Source: Chara braunii (taxonomy: Eukaryota > Streptophyta > Charophyceae > Charales > Characeae). From it: DNA of 37,293 nt. Below the pieces are notes generated by a model. It was not told the origin of the DNA. It ran no database searches and was given only the letters and a program-made list of their open reading frames with translations. The DNA is taken from contig BFEA01000673.1 of the NCBI GenBank assembly GCA_003427395.1, forward strand, positions 93,270-130,562. Direction: 5' to 3'. Below are positions 9,964 to 19,260 of the stretch, in pieces; the stretch's first letter is position 1; every line of letters begins with the position of its first letter. A program made the translations under genes and the position numbers.

Positions 9964-10182
9964 CCCACAGCTGTGTCTAGTGCGCTCATTTGCTGTTTGC
10001 TTCGGACTTTCTCTCCCCAGTCATCTCGGATGCATTCGAACTTGGCTTACTGTCGCCTAACGAAAACCTTGCAGCTCTTGTATAGCTAGACTTGTGGTTT
10101 TCGCGTGTTCCTCGAACATGCGTCTCCTGTACGACATGTCGGCATGAAAAGAAAATTCAGTGCGATTATCCACACTCTCACT

Positions 10183-10215
10183 GTCTCTCTCTGTCCCTGT
10201 CTCTCTCTGTCCCCG

Positions 10216-10298
<83 letters not shown>

Positions 10299-10361
10299 GT
10301 AAATCTACCTTTTGATTTGTGTCTCTAAAAACACAGGGGAAGGTTCGAACTGAAGCGTCTN

Positions 10362-10452
<91 letters not shown>
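10183..10452. repeat. Two (CT)n tracts separated by a 3' element end and one N
   Basis: CT tracts at about 10185-10295 and 10362-10455 flank a non-repetitive piece (10296-10360). The last 36 bp of that piece recur exactly at 10481-10516 after the second tract. The single N at 10361 marks an assembly join. This may be a real duplication of [CT tract + element end] or unmerged contig ends. Confidence 0.8.
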
Positions 10453-10454
<2 letters not shown>

Positions 10455-11706
10455 GAAAAAATACTTCTTGAAATGTGTCCCTAAAAACACAGGGGAAGGT
10501 TCGAACTGAAGCGTCTATACTGGTTCGACACTTGGGATACGTCTGTAACACGAAATGTTGTGGATGATTATACGGTGCTTGTCTTTTCCATCTCTCAGCC
10601 CTCTAGCGTGCTATTTTACCATCTCTTCCGGACTTCATCTCTCTGTCTATTTCCTGTGGATACATCTGAAATTTGGTTATCTTGGAAATTCACATTGCCT
10701 AGCTGCTCTACTACAACGATCATCTAAAATGCTTATAAAAGCGACGCTGATGCGTGTGCTCAACCCTGCGCCTTCTGTGCAGCGTCTCGAGAAAATGAAG
10801 TACAGTCTCTTTGAGACAGACTTTCTACCGCTCTTTCTGTCTCTCTTTCTCTTTATATATCTCTCGCTCTTCAAATGCACACGATCATTTCTTGCGGACT
10901 TCCTCTCTTTGTCTATCTCCTGTGATCTCGGATACATCCGAACTTCGCTTGTCTTGGAAATTCACATTACCTTGCTGCTCTCCTACAACGATCATCTTAA
11001 ATGCTTTAAGAAGCGAGGCTGATGGTCTACGCGTGTGCTCGACCCTGCGCCTCCTGTGTGGCGTCTTGAGAAAATTAAGTACGGTCTCTCTTAGACTCTG
11101 TCTCTCGCTCTTTCTGTCTCCCTCTCTCTCGCTCTTTCTGTCTCTCTCTCTCTTTCTATCTCTCTCGCCCTTCAAATGTGCACGGTCATCGGTGCAGAAC
11201 TCCAATTCATTCTGGTCCTCACACTTCTAAATAAAAGTCATCCTACTCCTCTAAGTCTGTGAAGAGCCAAACCTCGTTGTACTCCTCACAAACTCAAGTT
11301 CATGTCATTATACTATTCTGATTCGGATGAGTATGATGCTCAACTCCAAGTGAAGTTAAAACACAGTGTAATATATTACTCTGTTGTGGTGTTCCACATC
11401 TGGACACTTCCGAACCAGGAGAGGAGCGCAGCAGATATACGTACTGAGGCAGCAGATACATGTATTGACTGAGAGGCATATAACACAGTGTAATACACTT
11501 TGCTGTGGTGTTCCACATCTCGACACATCCTAACCACGAGAGGAGCGCAACAGATATATGTACTGATTGTGCTCCTCCTCTCAAAGCTGATTTTACTCCA
11601 GGTTCGGATGTATCAGGATCTGGAATACCACCAGACTATACATTGTGTCATAAATTCGTTTCAAAATAGTACACACAAGAATGTACTGTTTTAACGAATA
11701 ACATTT
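10296..11706 (-). mobile_element. 5'-truncated 3' remnant of the DUF7869-like element
   Basis: Read on the minus strand from 11706, this matches 36325 to about 37190: the last ~20 codons of the transposase-like gene (ATTTTGAAACGAATTTATG is shared), then the 3' flank, then the GA tract. It contains no more of the gene. Internal tandem units are visible: a ~118-bp unit at 11375-11590 (GGTGTTCCACATCT landmarks) and a ~270-bp unit at 10607-11125 (CTTGGAAATTCACATT landmarks, the second unit with a TCGGATACATCCGA palindrome at 10928-10941). Loss of the 5' part with retention of the 3' end and microsatellite tail is notable for a DDE-like element. Confidence 0.7.
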
Positions 11707-12139
11707 TTGAAGTCCGCCGGACTCCGGACATCGCTCATGATACATATTCTCCGATGGTAGAGTGATCTTCCATAGTAACCACATGTCCCGACAATCTCTC
11801 GGCCTGGAATTTTCCAGTCCGGAAGAACAAAGGAGGTCCGCAATATGAGAAACGTGCGCAATCTTGACCTCCGATGGACGAAGTTCGCCGGAATCCGAAC
11901 TTCTAACATATGCTATAAAGAGTTCTAAAGCTGCCCGATTGCGCGCTAACTGTCGACAACCACCACTCCCCTATACGCTGTTCGCTCGCCCCCAGCGCAC
12001 CTGCTTTTCCCTTTGCGGTGTTCTGCTTTTCTATTTGCCTGGCTTGTAGTCCGCCGGTATCCGAACTTCCCCATTTGCTAATTGTTGGCGATGTTGTTTG
12101 TTTTCGAATGCGTCCTCCGCTACGTCTGGTGCAAACACA
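11707..12139 (+). promoter_or_regulatory. 5' flank of gene 1 copy B with three 22-bp motifs
   Basis: There is no open gene. The motif AAGTYCGCCGGNATCCGNACTT occurs at about 11709 (partial), 11881-11902 (full) and 12046-12067 (full), the last 73 bp before the presumed ATG at 12140. A promoter role is an inference from position only. No TATA box was convincingly placed. Confidence 0.3.
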
Positions 12140-12639
12140 ATGTCTACGTCAAGAGGCGAGGAGCAACCTACAGGGACCTCGGGGAGGGAGTCGACGAACA
12201 CAAAATCGTGGTTCGTCGATTGGTGCTTCGCCGAAGATGGAGAGCCCATGAAACCGCCTTGCGGTCCTGTTATCTTCGTGGAAGATAGAAAAGGACGAAG
12301 AGTGCTCTGCTCGGTCAAGGGATGGCAACCATCGAAAAAACACGACAAGCAGTGCTACCTGATGCATGTCGTTTACAATTCGAAGGGCGACGTTCTGGCA
12401 GGTGCGAAAGGGGTGATTCTCTCGTGGGATCTGTTCCAGGGGTTTGGTGGGGGGGCTTTGAGGACCCCTTTCTACACTTAAGTCGCGGAGGGAGGTCTTG
12501 TTTTGGCCAGGAAGTTTTTTGACGAGGTCGAGAAGAGCGACTTCGACCTCGACCAACCCTTGCCAAATTTCGAGCGACTTGGAACTGTCGCTTCCTGTGC
12601 AAATGTGCTCAGGGTTCGTTTCAAGTGGGGCTCCCACTG
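12140..12639 (+). pseudogene. Gene 1 copy B, N-terminal block, unknown domain
   Basis: From ATG 12140 (MSTSRGEEQPTGTSGRE) the frame encodes a plausible compact domain, KSWFVDWCFAEDGEPMKP ... GWQPSKKHDKQCYLMHVVYN, to TAA at 12479. The same frame then continues without a break (VAEGGLVLARKFFDEVEKSD ... NVLRVRFKWGSH) to TGA near 12637, after which the main ParB-like block runs in another frame. The residue composition looks coding throughout, so I read the TAA as nonsense and expect a frameshift or small intron near 12.6 kb. I do not recognise the domain. It could be a separate small gene. Confidence 0.4.
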
Positions 12640-13754
12640 AAGGCGAGGAAATGGGTTCCGGTGGTTCAGTACAGCCCCAGCAGGGTGAGGAACACGGCCG
12701 CTTCGATGACATCGAGGAGGAGGAAGAGGAGGACACGCGAGTTTTGCTGCATAGACTCGGAGATCGCGGGACGCTGAGAATTCCGGAGGCTGAGAGAGGG
12801 GCAACGGTCGTCGAGCAGCCGTCGACGTCGGGTGGTGGTCGCGCCTTAGGGTCGGAGGACAGGACAGTTGGCGTCGTTTCCGGCGGGGAGGGAGGGGAAC
12901 AACAGTCTACGCAAAAGAGAAGGGGAGGTTATGAGGGGGAGTCGTCGGGAGCTAAAAAGAAGCAGAAGACAAAGATCCCACAACAGTCAAGGGGAAAAAG
13001 GAAGGGAGCTGAGGGGCATGTCGGCGCGTCGAGTCAAAAGCGCCCGGCCTCGGCTCAGAAGCCACCCCAGTCGACCCCTGTCCAGCCTAGAGGTGTCATC
13101 GACATCGACGCGGCATACTTCCTAGAATGGAAAAACGGCGTGCGAACAAAGCGGGAGTTCGCCATTAACCCGTCGCAAGTCATCGACATCGGCGAGTGGG
13201 AGGCGGCATACAATCAGCGTTCCTTGGATCCTGTGCGAATACGGGACATTATTGACGCAATCACGACGGCCTACTCTCAGACCGAGAAGACTTACGAGCT
13301 GCCAACACTAAAGCTCGCGCCTCTCGGGCTGGTTAAACCGACGCCCGGGGTGCGGGCGGATTGTCTGAAGCCCGAGGACTGGAAGGACGAGCTGGCAGGG
13401 CAATACTACTACTACGCTGTGGCGGGCCAGCATAACGCGGCTGCGGCCAGGGCGCTGCTTGGCACCGATGTGGCGGTGAGGTACAAATTCGAGCGCTGGC
13501 CTTCACGAATGGTGTACTTCTCGGACGAGGACTTTGAGGGGTACTTCCTGGTCAGCGCCGAGGACAACAAGAAAGACCTGAAGGCCCCTCCGAGACAGCT
13601 GAAACTCTCCATGAGAGACATTCGGTGGTGTTGGAAGGAATTGGGTTACCCGAAAGCTGTTATGGGTAACCCCAGCGGGAAACAGGCGCAGGTAGAGGCA
13701 TGGCGAAGATTTTGTGAGGAGGCGCTCCAAAAGACGCCGTACAATCACTTGTAG
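12640..13754 (+). pseudogene. Gene 1 copy B: disordered region and ParB/Srx-like domain
   Basis: The open frame 12498-13754 has a disordered first half with an acidic run (EEEEEED near 12712) and Lys/Arg-rich nuclear-localisation-like patches (GAKKKQKTK, RGKRKG). From 13095 it encodes a conserved domain: VIDIDAAYFLEW, INPSQVIDIGEWEAAYNQRSLD, then YYYYAVAGQHNAAAARALLG (GQHN codons 13425-13436), MVYFSDEDFEGYFLVSAEDN and PPRQLKLSMRDIRWCW. The GQHNxxAAR block followed ~35 residues later by a 'Y..(A/S).DN' block is the order seen in ParB N-terminal domains of bacterial and phage ParB-methyltransferase fusions (G[HE]xRxxAAR ... YxLxDN). Copy C has the same landmarks (CGQHNARAAM, SCEDN). The TAG at 13752 replaces a Trp of copy C. 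Assignment by motif only. Confidence 0.6.
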
Positions 13755-14340
13755 ACTCTCGCCGATGACAAGACTGAGCAAGGAATCAAGAAACAGAACG
13801 CTGCCCTTCGATCTTATTTCGCGCTCGCGATGGCAGGAAACGGGGATGGAATTTTTCGAGAGATGGGAAACGGGCAGACTGCTGGCAGCGGAAGGAGCGA
13901 AGTGGATCGCGAAGAAGAAGAAAGTGCAGGGCCTCAAGCCAGGTGTGAGCCACATCGAAAACGAGAAGGATGGGCGAAAGGTAGTCGTCTACAATGTCCC
14001 CGTCGAAGCGCCACAAAAGAAAGGCAAGAAGGAAAAAGAGCCAGGCGACTGGTTCGTCCAGGTCACCGAGCCGGATCCGCACTGTTGGAAGAGCATGGAG
14101 GCCCTTACCGACAATGAGAAATGCCGGTTGTTGAAGAAGGTTCTCAACTGCGAGGTGGTCTGGGTGCAGACAGGGTCCTCCGCGTTGGCGAAGCAAGGGA
14201 AGTTGGGGATGCACGAGGCAGTGCAACTGATGAAGTCCGATCGCATATTGGTGCGGTTGTGGAACTACTACTAGTTCAAACATGAGAACCGGCCAGATAG
14301 TGCCTGGACCACTAAGTAACCCTTCCTGAAAAAACGAGAG
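13755..14340 (+). pseudogene. Gene 1 copy B: helical linker region
   Basis: After the TAG at 13752 the frame continues as GIKKQNAALRSYFALAMAGN, shifts near 13835, and goes on as GMEFFERWETGRLLAAEGAKW to TAG 14272. Copy C (EWAEKLRYCLPLAIADD ... LKFYEEWSKGKLLASNGRHW) and copy A (VPETDVHWWKEL) align across these breaks, which locates the frameshift and shows that the stops at 13752, 14272 and the TAA at about 14317 are lesions. The segment contains a Lys-rich stretch (PQKKGKKEKEP) and then a helical block, DPHCWKSMEALTDNEKCRLL, ending VRLWNYY. No known fold is recognised. Confidence 0.55.
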
Positions 14341-15709
14341 GCGATTTTAGCAAAGTTCGAAGGGCAGGTGCTGGATGCAGCGTTGTGGGACGGGAGCAGG
14401 AAACTTGTCAGCGACTCCTCCTTGTTCAAGGACTGTCCGCCCTACATGGGTTGCGAGGACGACAAGTCGATCAAGGCGACAGAAAAGCTAGTCCAAAACA
14501 AGAAGTTGCCCATCGACTGGAAGAACAAGGTCCTCTCCGTGTTGACCGGCAGCAGGTCGAAAAGCATGGAAGTCGCGCTGGCCGAAGGGATGGTGCACAT
14601 TCTGTGGAACGACTCGAAGGACGTCACATCTATTGCCTTGTTCGGCATCGACCCTCTGGATGCGCAGATGAAGGTCATGAAGTTGGAGAGGGCGGTCGGA
14701 ATCACGAAATGCCATACGTGCGTTCTCGACTTGTGCGAAGCGGTGGACATCAAACAGTGGACAATTAAAGTCTTCGAGAGTTTGAATGCCCTCCTGGAGC
14801 ACTTGTTCCCCTCGCACTGGACAGTAGTCGCGTTCGTCCCCCGTGAGCACGATTACTACTTCATGACCAACCTGCACCATCAGTCCGTCGTGAAGGCAAT
14901 GGCCGATAAGTTTCGGTGTCGGCCACAACTTGTACTCCTTGGACGACTGCATGTACATCCTTTTCAAAGGTGACGGCTTGCGGGAGAACACATCTGTTGT
15001 CTATGACGCGAGGTTGGCGGCGGGTGATGCTGCCGCGGTGGGGGCACATCAGAAAGTGACTCCCACTGAGATATCCGAGATGTCGTTCAACGCTTGTGAA
15101 TGGCCCGTCGTGATATATGGGCGTGATCCCGTGGTGTACAAGGCCCATGAGCGGAACCCCACGCAATTCGCCCATCTGCTGGAATTCCTTTGCAAAAAGG
15201 GGGAGGACATCATGTTCCTCGGGAAAGCGCACGCACAAGTCGTGTGGGAGGTTTTGAAGGGTGGTCGCAACGTCATCGCGTTGGAGGGGAATTCGAAGTG
15301 GTTGCAATTCACGTTGGATTTCCTGAAAACCGCGGTCAACTCGGGAGCATACCGCTGCAAGTTCATTACGAAGAGTGAGAAGCCGAGACGCATTTGGGAT
15401 CCTTCGACGGACATGTGGTTCAAGCTAAGCGCCCGGAAAAGGAACAGGATCTACGAGTTCCTCTTCTTAGAAAAGCGGCCTGCGAGGGGCACCGACATCG
15501 AGTACATGCGCCGCAAGGAACACATGTTGGCGCTGCTAGACAACTATCACGGCGCCACGCGCCTGAACGCGAAGAACTTCGAGGACCGACTGGAGTTATT
15601 GTACTTTGTCGAATCCGAGCCGGTCCTGAGGCTCGAGAGTTACAGTGCCTTGATCGACGCCGACGAAGAGTCCCTCACCAGTGTTGTCTTCGACACCGGT
15701 GCACCTTAG
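14341..15709 (+). pseudogene. Gene 1 copy B: N4/N6 methyltransferase-like domain, catalytic motifs lost
   Basis: Two frames, 14368-14973 and 14930-15709, join at a shift near 14905. The first carries TCVLDLCEAVDIKQW followed by LFPSHWTVVAFVPREHDYYF, in the place of motif IV (DPPY) and the next strand of permuted N4/N6 methyltransferases. The second carries ERNPTQFAHLLEFLCKKGED, IMFLGKAHAQVVWEVLKGG and RNVIALEGN, which mirrors the family order EKPxxLLxxLI...GDxVLDPFxGSGTT...GRxxIGxExD with DPFxGSG replaced by FLGKAHAQ. Copy A shows the same replacements. I therefore infer a dead methyltransferase fold kept for binding. The rest (WDPSTDMWFKLSARKRNRIYEF ...) is a conserved extension ending at TAG 15707. 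Fold assignment is inference from motif order. Confidence 0.55.
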
Positions 15710-17317
15710 GAGGATAGCGACACCGAGGAAATTGACATCGACTACCGCCTTGCTCCGCTGCTCCCATCCCCGGCCTCCTCGTCGGTGAGTCCCTCAACAA
15801 ACCAGCCCGCACAAGCGACGCCTGTGCGGAGGACCCCTAGTAAGCTGTTGGCGAGATTGACACCTCGGCCTGCTGCGCCTCCTCCTCTGCGTCCAGGGTG
15901 TCAAGTCCCCCTGCAACATCCTTCTCGGAAGGATGAGAACATCCACTTCGAAGGGCACGACCACACGCGTTCCACGGAGGCAGACTGGGGTCATGACATG
16001 ATTTGGCACCTGGGGACGATCCAGCCTGCAATTCGGAAGGGGGAGTGGGTCATGGCCATAGTCGACACTGACAGGGAATGGAAGCCGTCTGAGCGCCTGG
16101 CCAAGTCCGACTACTTGGATATCGCGAGGAGTGCTATGGTGGACAAAGTGACGTCAGAGAACAGCAACCTGCAGCCCGCCGACCCCGCCATCATTGCAAT
16201 TGCTGATCGCTTGTTCCGGGAACTTCATGACAAGCAGTGGTTGGAACTCTCTGACGATTTCTATGACCTCGAGACGAGCCCTTCGAAGAAAAAGGTGAAC
16301 TGGAAAGTAACCCCGTCGACAGGGACCCAAGGTAGTGTTGGAGGAGGACCTCCGAGCCCCCCCGGGGCCGGAGGTGGGGGAGGCAGTGGCCACGAGGAAG
16401 GAGGTGGCGGAGGCAGTGGCCATACGAAATCGGGGGGAAGCGCGCCGGCATCATCGCCTGGCCCTGGCGGTCAGGGCAGGATCGCGCACAACGGCATGGG
16501 GGAAGGGGGGGTGAACGTCACACACTCCCCAACAGCAGGGAGCGGCAAGTCGGGGAAGTTCGCCCGCATCCGAACTTCGCAGACAGAGGACCCAGTGCCC
16601 GTGGAGGCAGCGAAGTCGGCCGGCATCCGCACTTCGACGACTCTGGAGCAGGCGGCCCTTCCCTCGTGGACTGCTTTCAGCTCCTCCAGTGAAGCAGGGC
16701 GGGGCTCATGTGCAGGGGATCCTGTCTCCGCCGTGAAGGGCAACTCCGCGGGCATCCCTACCGGGGCGGACGACGTTCAGGCGAGTGTGCCGGTCCAGTG
16801 GAGCTCTACAGGAGCACAGGCGTCGGAGATGGGCGCCGCCCTGGCTGTGCGGGAGGCGACGCCGCCGACCCTTGGACAAGGCCGATCTGCGGAGTCACAG
16901 AGAGAGATTGCTGGTGCAGCGCCGTCCGCCTTCCTTGCGACGAAGTCTGCCGGTATCCGTACTTCGTCGGTGATGTGCCTTCAGTTGGAGGAGGCAGGGA
17001 CGGAGGAAGGTGCTACGTCTGTTCGTATAGACGACCGCTCCTTGGGATCCACCTTGATGCGGCTGCAAGGAGCCGAGTCGCGTGAGACTGATGGGGGGGA
17101 AGAATGGGTGAAAGTCGAGGGCGGGGAAGAAGGGGGAGAATGGGAGAAGGGGGTTGAAGGAGGCGAAGGGCGAGAGAAGGAGTTGATTACATTGCGCGAC
17201 GAGGAAGACAGTGAAGAAGGAGGACTCAGTATTATAGACGAGGAAAGGGTGGATGCCGGAGACGAGGATGTCTGTGGGGAGACATCTGATTCGTTCGGTC
17301 TGGTGTACGCCAGATAA
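15710..17317 (+). pseudogene. Gene 1 copy B: WGHD domain and repeat-bearing Gly/Ser/acidic tail
   Basis: The same frame continues after TAG 15707 (EDSDTEEIDIDYRL) into the long open block 15785-17317. It has a Pro/Ala/Ser-rich start, then the WGHD domain (DWGHDMIWHLGTIQP ... WLELSDDFYDLE, about 15960-16270) shared with copy A, then a Gly-rich linker with GGGGGSGH repeats. Four copies of a peptide repeat related to KSAGIRTS follow (about 16553, 16613, 16739 and 16943), each encoded by a 22-bp palindromic DNA motif. The tail is strongly acidic (GGEEGGEWEKGVEGGEGREK) and stops at TAA 17315, in frame with the ATG of gene 2 33 nt later. GC content here is visibly higher than in the flanks. Confidence 0.6.
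16556..16964. repeat. Four 22-bp AAGTYSGCCGGYATCCGNACTT motifs inside the gene 1 tail
   Basis: Copies are at 16556-16577, 16613-16634, about 16742-16762 (degenerate) and 16943-16964. They encode RIRTS, SAGIRTS, SAGIPTG and SAGIRTS respectively. The same motif occurs in non-coding DNA at 1966, 2255, 2692, 2787, 11881, 12046, 18012 and 18294, so the conservation is at DNA level. Confidence 0.8.
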
Positions 17318-17350
17318 CGTGAAGGTGATATCGACGACGACGCGACGGCG

Positions 17351-17799
17351 ATGGAGATGGAGATGCAGGTGGTTAGTGGCCTTCCCGTGGACCACGGAGA
17401 ATATGACGCCCACCACCAGGCCACGACGGTGCATCCCCCCGACGGGTGCGACGAGGCTATCATGACAGTGAGCACGGCGAAAACGACTCCCCGTCTTAGC
17501 GTCAACGAGGTCATCGATAGCATACTGGGCGACGAGCAAGTTCAAACACTTTTGTCCACCCCGTCAAAAGACGATGCCCTTGTCAGCAACGGAACTTTCG
17601 CGGTCGGGGACTTGGCGCTCATCCAGCCGTGCTTTACGGTACCCTCGTCACCGCTCACAGGAGGAAGGGGGGGGGGTGTTGGGGGCCGCCAGCACGTCAC
17701 GTCCCCAAAAAAGAGCAGGGTAGGCACTCTGGCCCTGGCTGTCCTCGCTTTACCAGCGCCCACGTCGCCGACGAAGTTAGCGGAAAGAAAAACAAGCTG
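17351..17799 (+). CDS. Gene 2 copy B, exon 1
   Basis: The ATG at 17351 sits in the same GGCGATGGAG context as in copy A. The frame is acidic and Thr/Ser-rich (EYDAHHQATTVHPPDG ... RLSVNEVIDSILGDEQVQTL) and ends ...LAERKTS plus two bases at a CTG/GTAAGCATT donor. Adding the first base of the exon at 18825 restores a Trp codon and an open frame. Similarity to exon 1 of copy A is weak except in composition and position. It is the N-terminal extension of an Ulp1-type gene and its function is unknown. I include it as coding because no stop interrupts it, but the gene is truncated downstream. Confidence 0.45.
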
Positions 17800-18011
17800 G
17801 TAAGCATTGACGATCGTCGCGATGTCAGCACTCCCGCGTTTCGGTTTATGCCCCACGTTAGATGGACAAAATTCCACTTCACTTGTAAGCGAGGACCAAT
17901 TGGCCTCTTGTTCTTTAACACACCGTCACGCTTTATTCTGCGACCGCTCATTCGCTCCTCCCTCTACAAGTCCTCTGTCGCCGTCTCGACTTTCTATCTC
18001 TGGGCGATACC

Positions 18012-18037
18012 TGTAGTCCGGATACCGGCGGACTACA
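18012..18037. repeat. 26-bp imperfect palindrome
   Basis: Nine-base arms TGTAGTCCG and CGGACTACA surround GATACCGG. It is a member of the 22-bp motif family and lies just outside the left arm of the fold-back. Confidence 0.8.
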
Positions 18038-18056
18038 AGATAGACCGTCCGATAAA

Positions 18057-18701
18057 CGTATTTCGCAACGACGAGCTTGTGTGCATTCGCACATAAAACG
18101 ACGAGAGCAGTCTAGCCCGAGAACCCTGCACATGACGACGAAAAACCACATCACGCCAAAGAAGACGAATGTTTACAAATGTCGAAGTTCGGATTTCAAC
18201 GGACTTGCAGGTCAGGTCGCAGAACCGGGTTTGGTCCTGACACTGGAACTGCGGAAACCGCCGGAAAAATGGTAATACGGAAGGTTTGTTCTGAAGTCCG
18301 CCGGCATCTGAACTATAAGTGCCGGCGCAAGGTGGAGCACACCCCGTTGGTCGGTGTTTGCGAACCGTGGCTGCAAGTCCGCTGGAATCCACACATCAGC
18401 AAATGCCGACTTTCCACCTCGCGCCGGCACTTGTAGTGCGGATACCGGCGGACTAGAAATCATACCCTTCGAAGTTCCGGTTTCCTCCGGTCACCGCAGT
18501 TCCAGTGTCAGGACCAAACCCGGCTGGTCCGTGTCTGCTAGTTGTAGCTGCAACTCCGCCGAAATCCAAACTTCAGCATTGATAGGCATTCCTCTTCTTT
18601 GGCCTGATGTGGTCTTCATCGTCATGTGCTGGGGTCTCGGGCTCGACAGCACTCGTCGTTTTATGTCCGAATGCACGCATGCTTGTCACTGCGAAATACG
18701 A
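18057..18701. mobile_element. Fold-back element, ~280-bp inverted arms
   Basis: The left arm 18057-18336 and the right arm 18413-18701 are imperfect reverse complements, with about 76 nt between them. Matching landmarks include CGTATTTCGCA/TGCGAAATACG at the outer ends, AAAACGACGAG/CTCGTCGTTTT, TTTGGTCCTGACACTGGAAC/GTTCCAGTGTCAGGACCAAA and GTGCCGGCGC/GCGCCGGCAC. Each arm carries copies of the 22-bp AAGTCCGCCGG motif. No ORF encodes a transposase, so it is non-autonomous. It sits inside the gene 2 intron, so it inserted into copy B and not into copy A. Confidence 0.8.
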
Positions 18702-18824
18702 GTTCGCTAGCTGGAGAAGTCCATCATCTTGTGGGCTACATTATCTTTCACATTGTCACTTTCGTCGAACTCCTCCTGGGAATCATATATTCATTTCGGG
18801 TTATGTCTGTTCTCTGTTTTACAG

Positions 18825-19092
18825 GGGTCCGGTCGTCTCGAAAAAGGAGTTTCTCGAAATATCCGACACGTGTATTGCAGAAACTTCCGAGATTCACGAC
18901 AAGAAACAAGAATATGTAAAGGCATCAGGGGTTGATGTTGAGATTGAAGAGAAGGAGCACGCCTTAGCCATTGACGAATGTCTTTCCCTTCTACCTGCGG
19001 AGAAGGGGACATATCCACGATCTGTGACTAGGGGTCAGGCCATGTATGAAAAATACTTAGCGACGTGTCGTGCGGTGAACGACAACCTTTAG
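18825..19092 (+). pseudogene. Gene 2 copy B, exon 2, truncated
   Basis: The exon continues from the acceptor as GPVVSKKEFLEISDTCIAET ... VKASGVDVEIEEKEHALAID ... RGQAMYEKYLATCRAVNDNL and ends at TAG 19090. It is weakly similar in order to exon 2 of copy A (AAGVAEKDCKEILLEACRDI ... RGDVMRELF). The Ulp1 domain expected downstream is absent: the sequence soon meets inverted copy C. The copy was therefore cut before its protease exon. Confidence 0.5.
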
Positions 19093-19260
19093 AACTTCCT
19101 TTCTCACTTCCCCGCGTGTGCGTCAGTCGATGATGTGCAGCTCGGGTCACAGCACCAGCAGCCTGGGGGGGGCATTTCGCTACGGCGATTGCGCCTCAAG
19201 TCTCGCGGGTGATGGACGATGTTTCTCGCAGCGTGGTGACTCCTCATCATGTCCTCTCTT
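19093..19260. other. Junction between copies B and C
   Basis: After the gene 2 stop the same frame stays open for about 40 more codons (NFLSHFPACASVDDVQLGSQ), then minus-strand gene 1 sequence begins. The exact joint is not visible. No target-site duplication could be identified. Confidence 0.35.

Larger units (their letters stand above)
17800..18824 (+). other. Intron of gene 2 copy B, enlarged by a fold-back insertion
   Basis: The donor GTAAGCATT at 17800 and the acceptor CTCTGTTTTACAG ending at 18824 join frames of matching phase. The homologous intron in copy A is 206 bp and this one is about 1,025 bp. The extra length is largely the fold-back at 18057-18701 plus a solitary palindromic motif at 18012-18037. 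Confidence 0.6.

Noticed and set aside
9755-10551. Arg-Glu and Ser-Leu repeat proteins on both strands
   Set aside because: They are translations of CT/GA dinucleotide tracts, with no independent coding evidence.
16895-17545. 216-codon minus-strand ORF
   Set aside because: Shadow of the acidic gene 1 tail and the gene 2 start on the plus strand.
3132-19092. Alternative genetic code as explanation for in-frame TAG/TAA
   Set aside because: Frameshifts accompany the stops, TGA also occurs in frame, the stop positions differ between copies, and the intact transposase and Ulp1 frames end in TAG or TAA.
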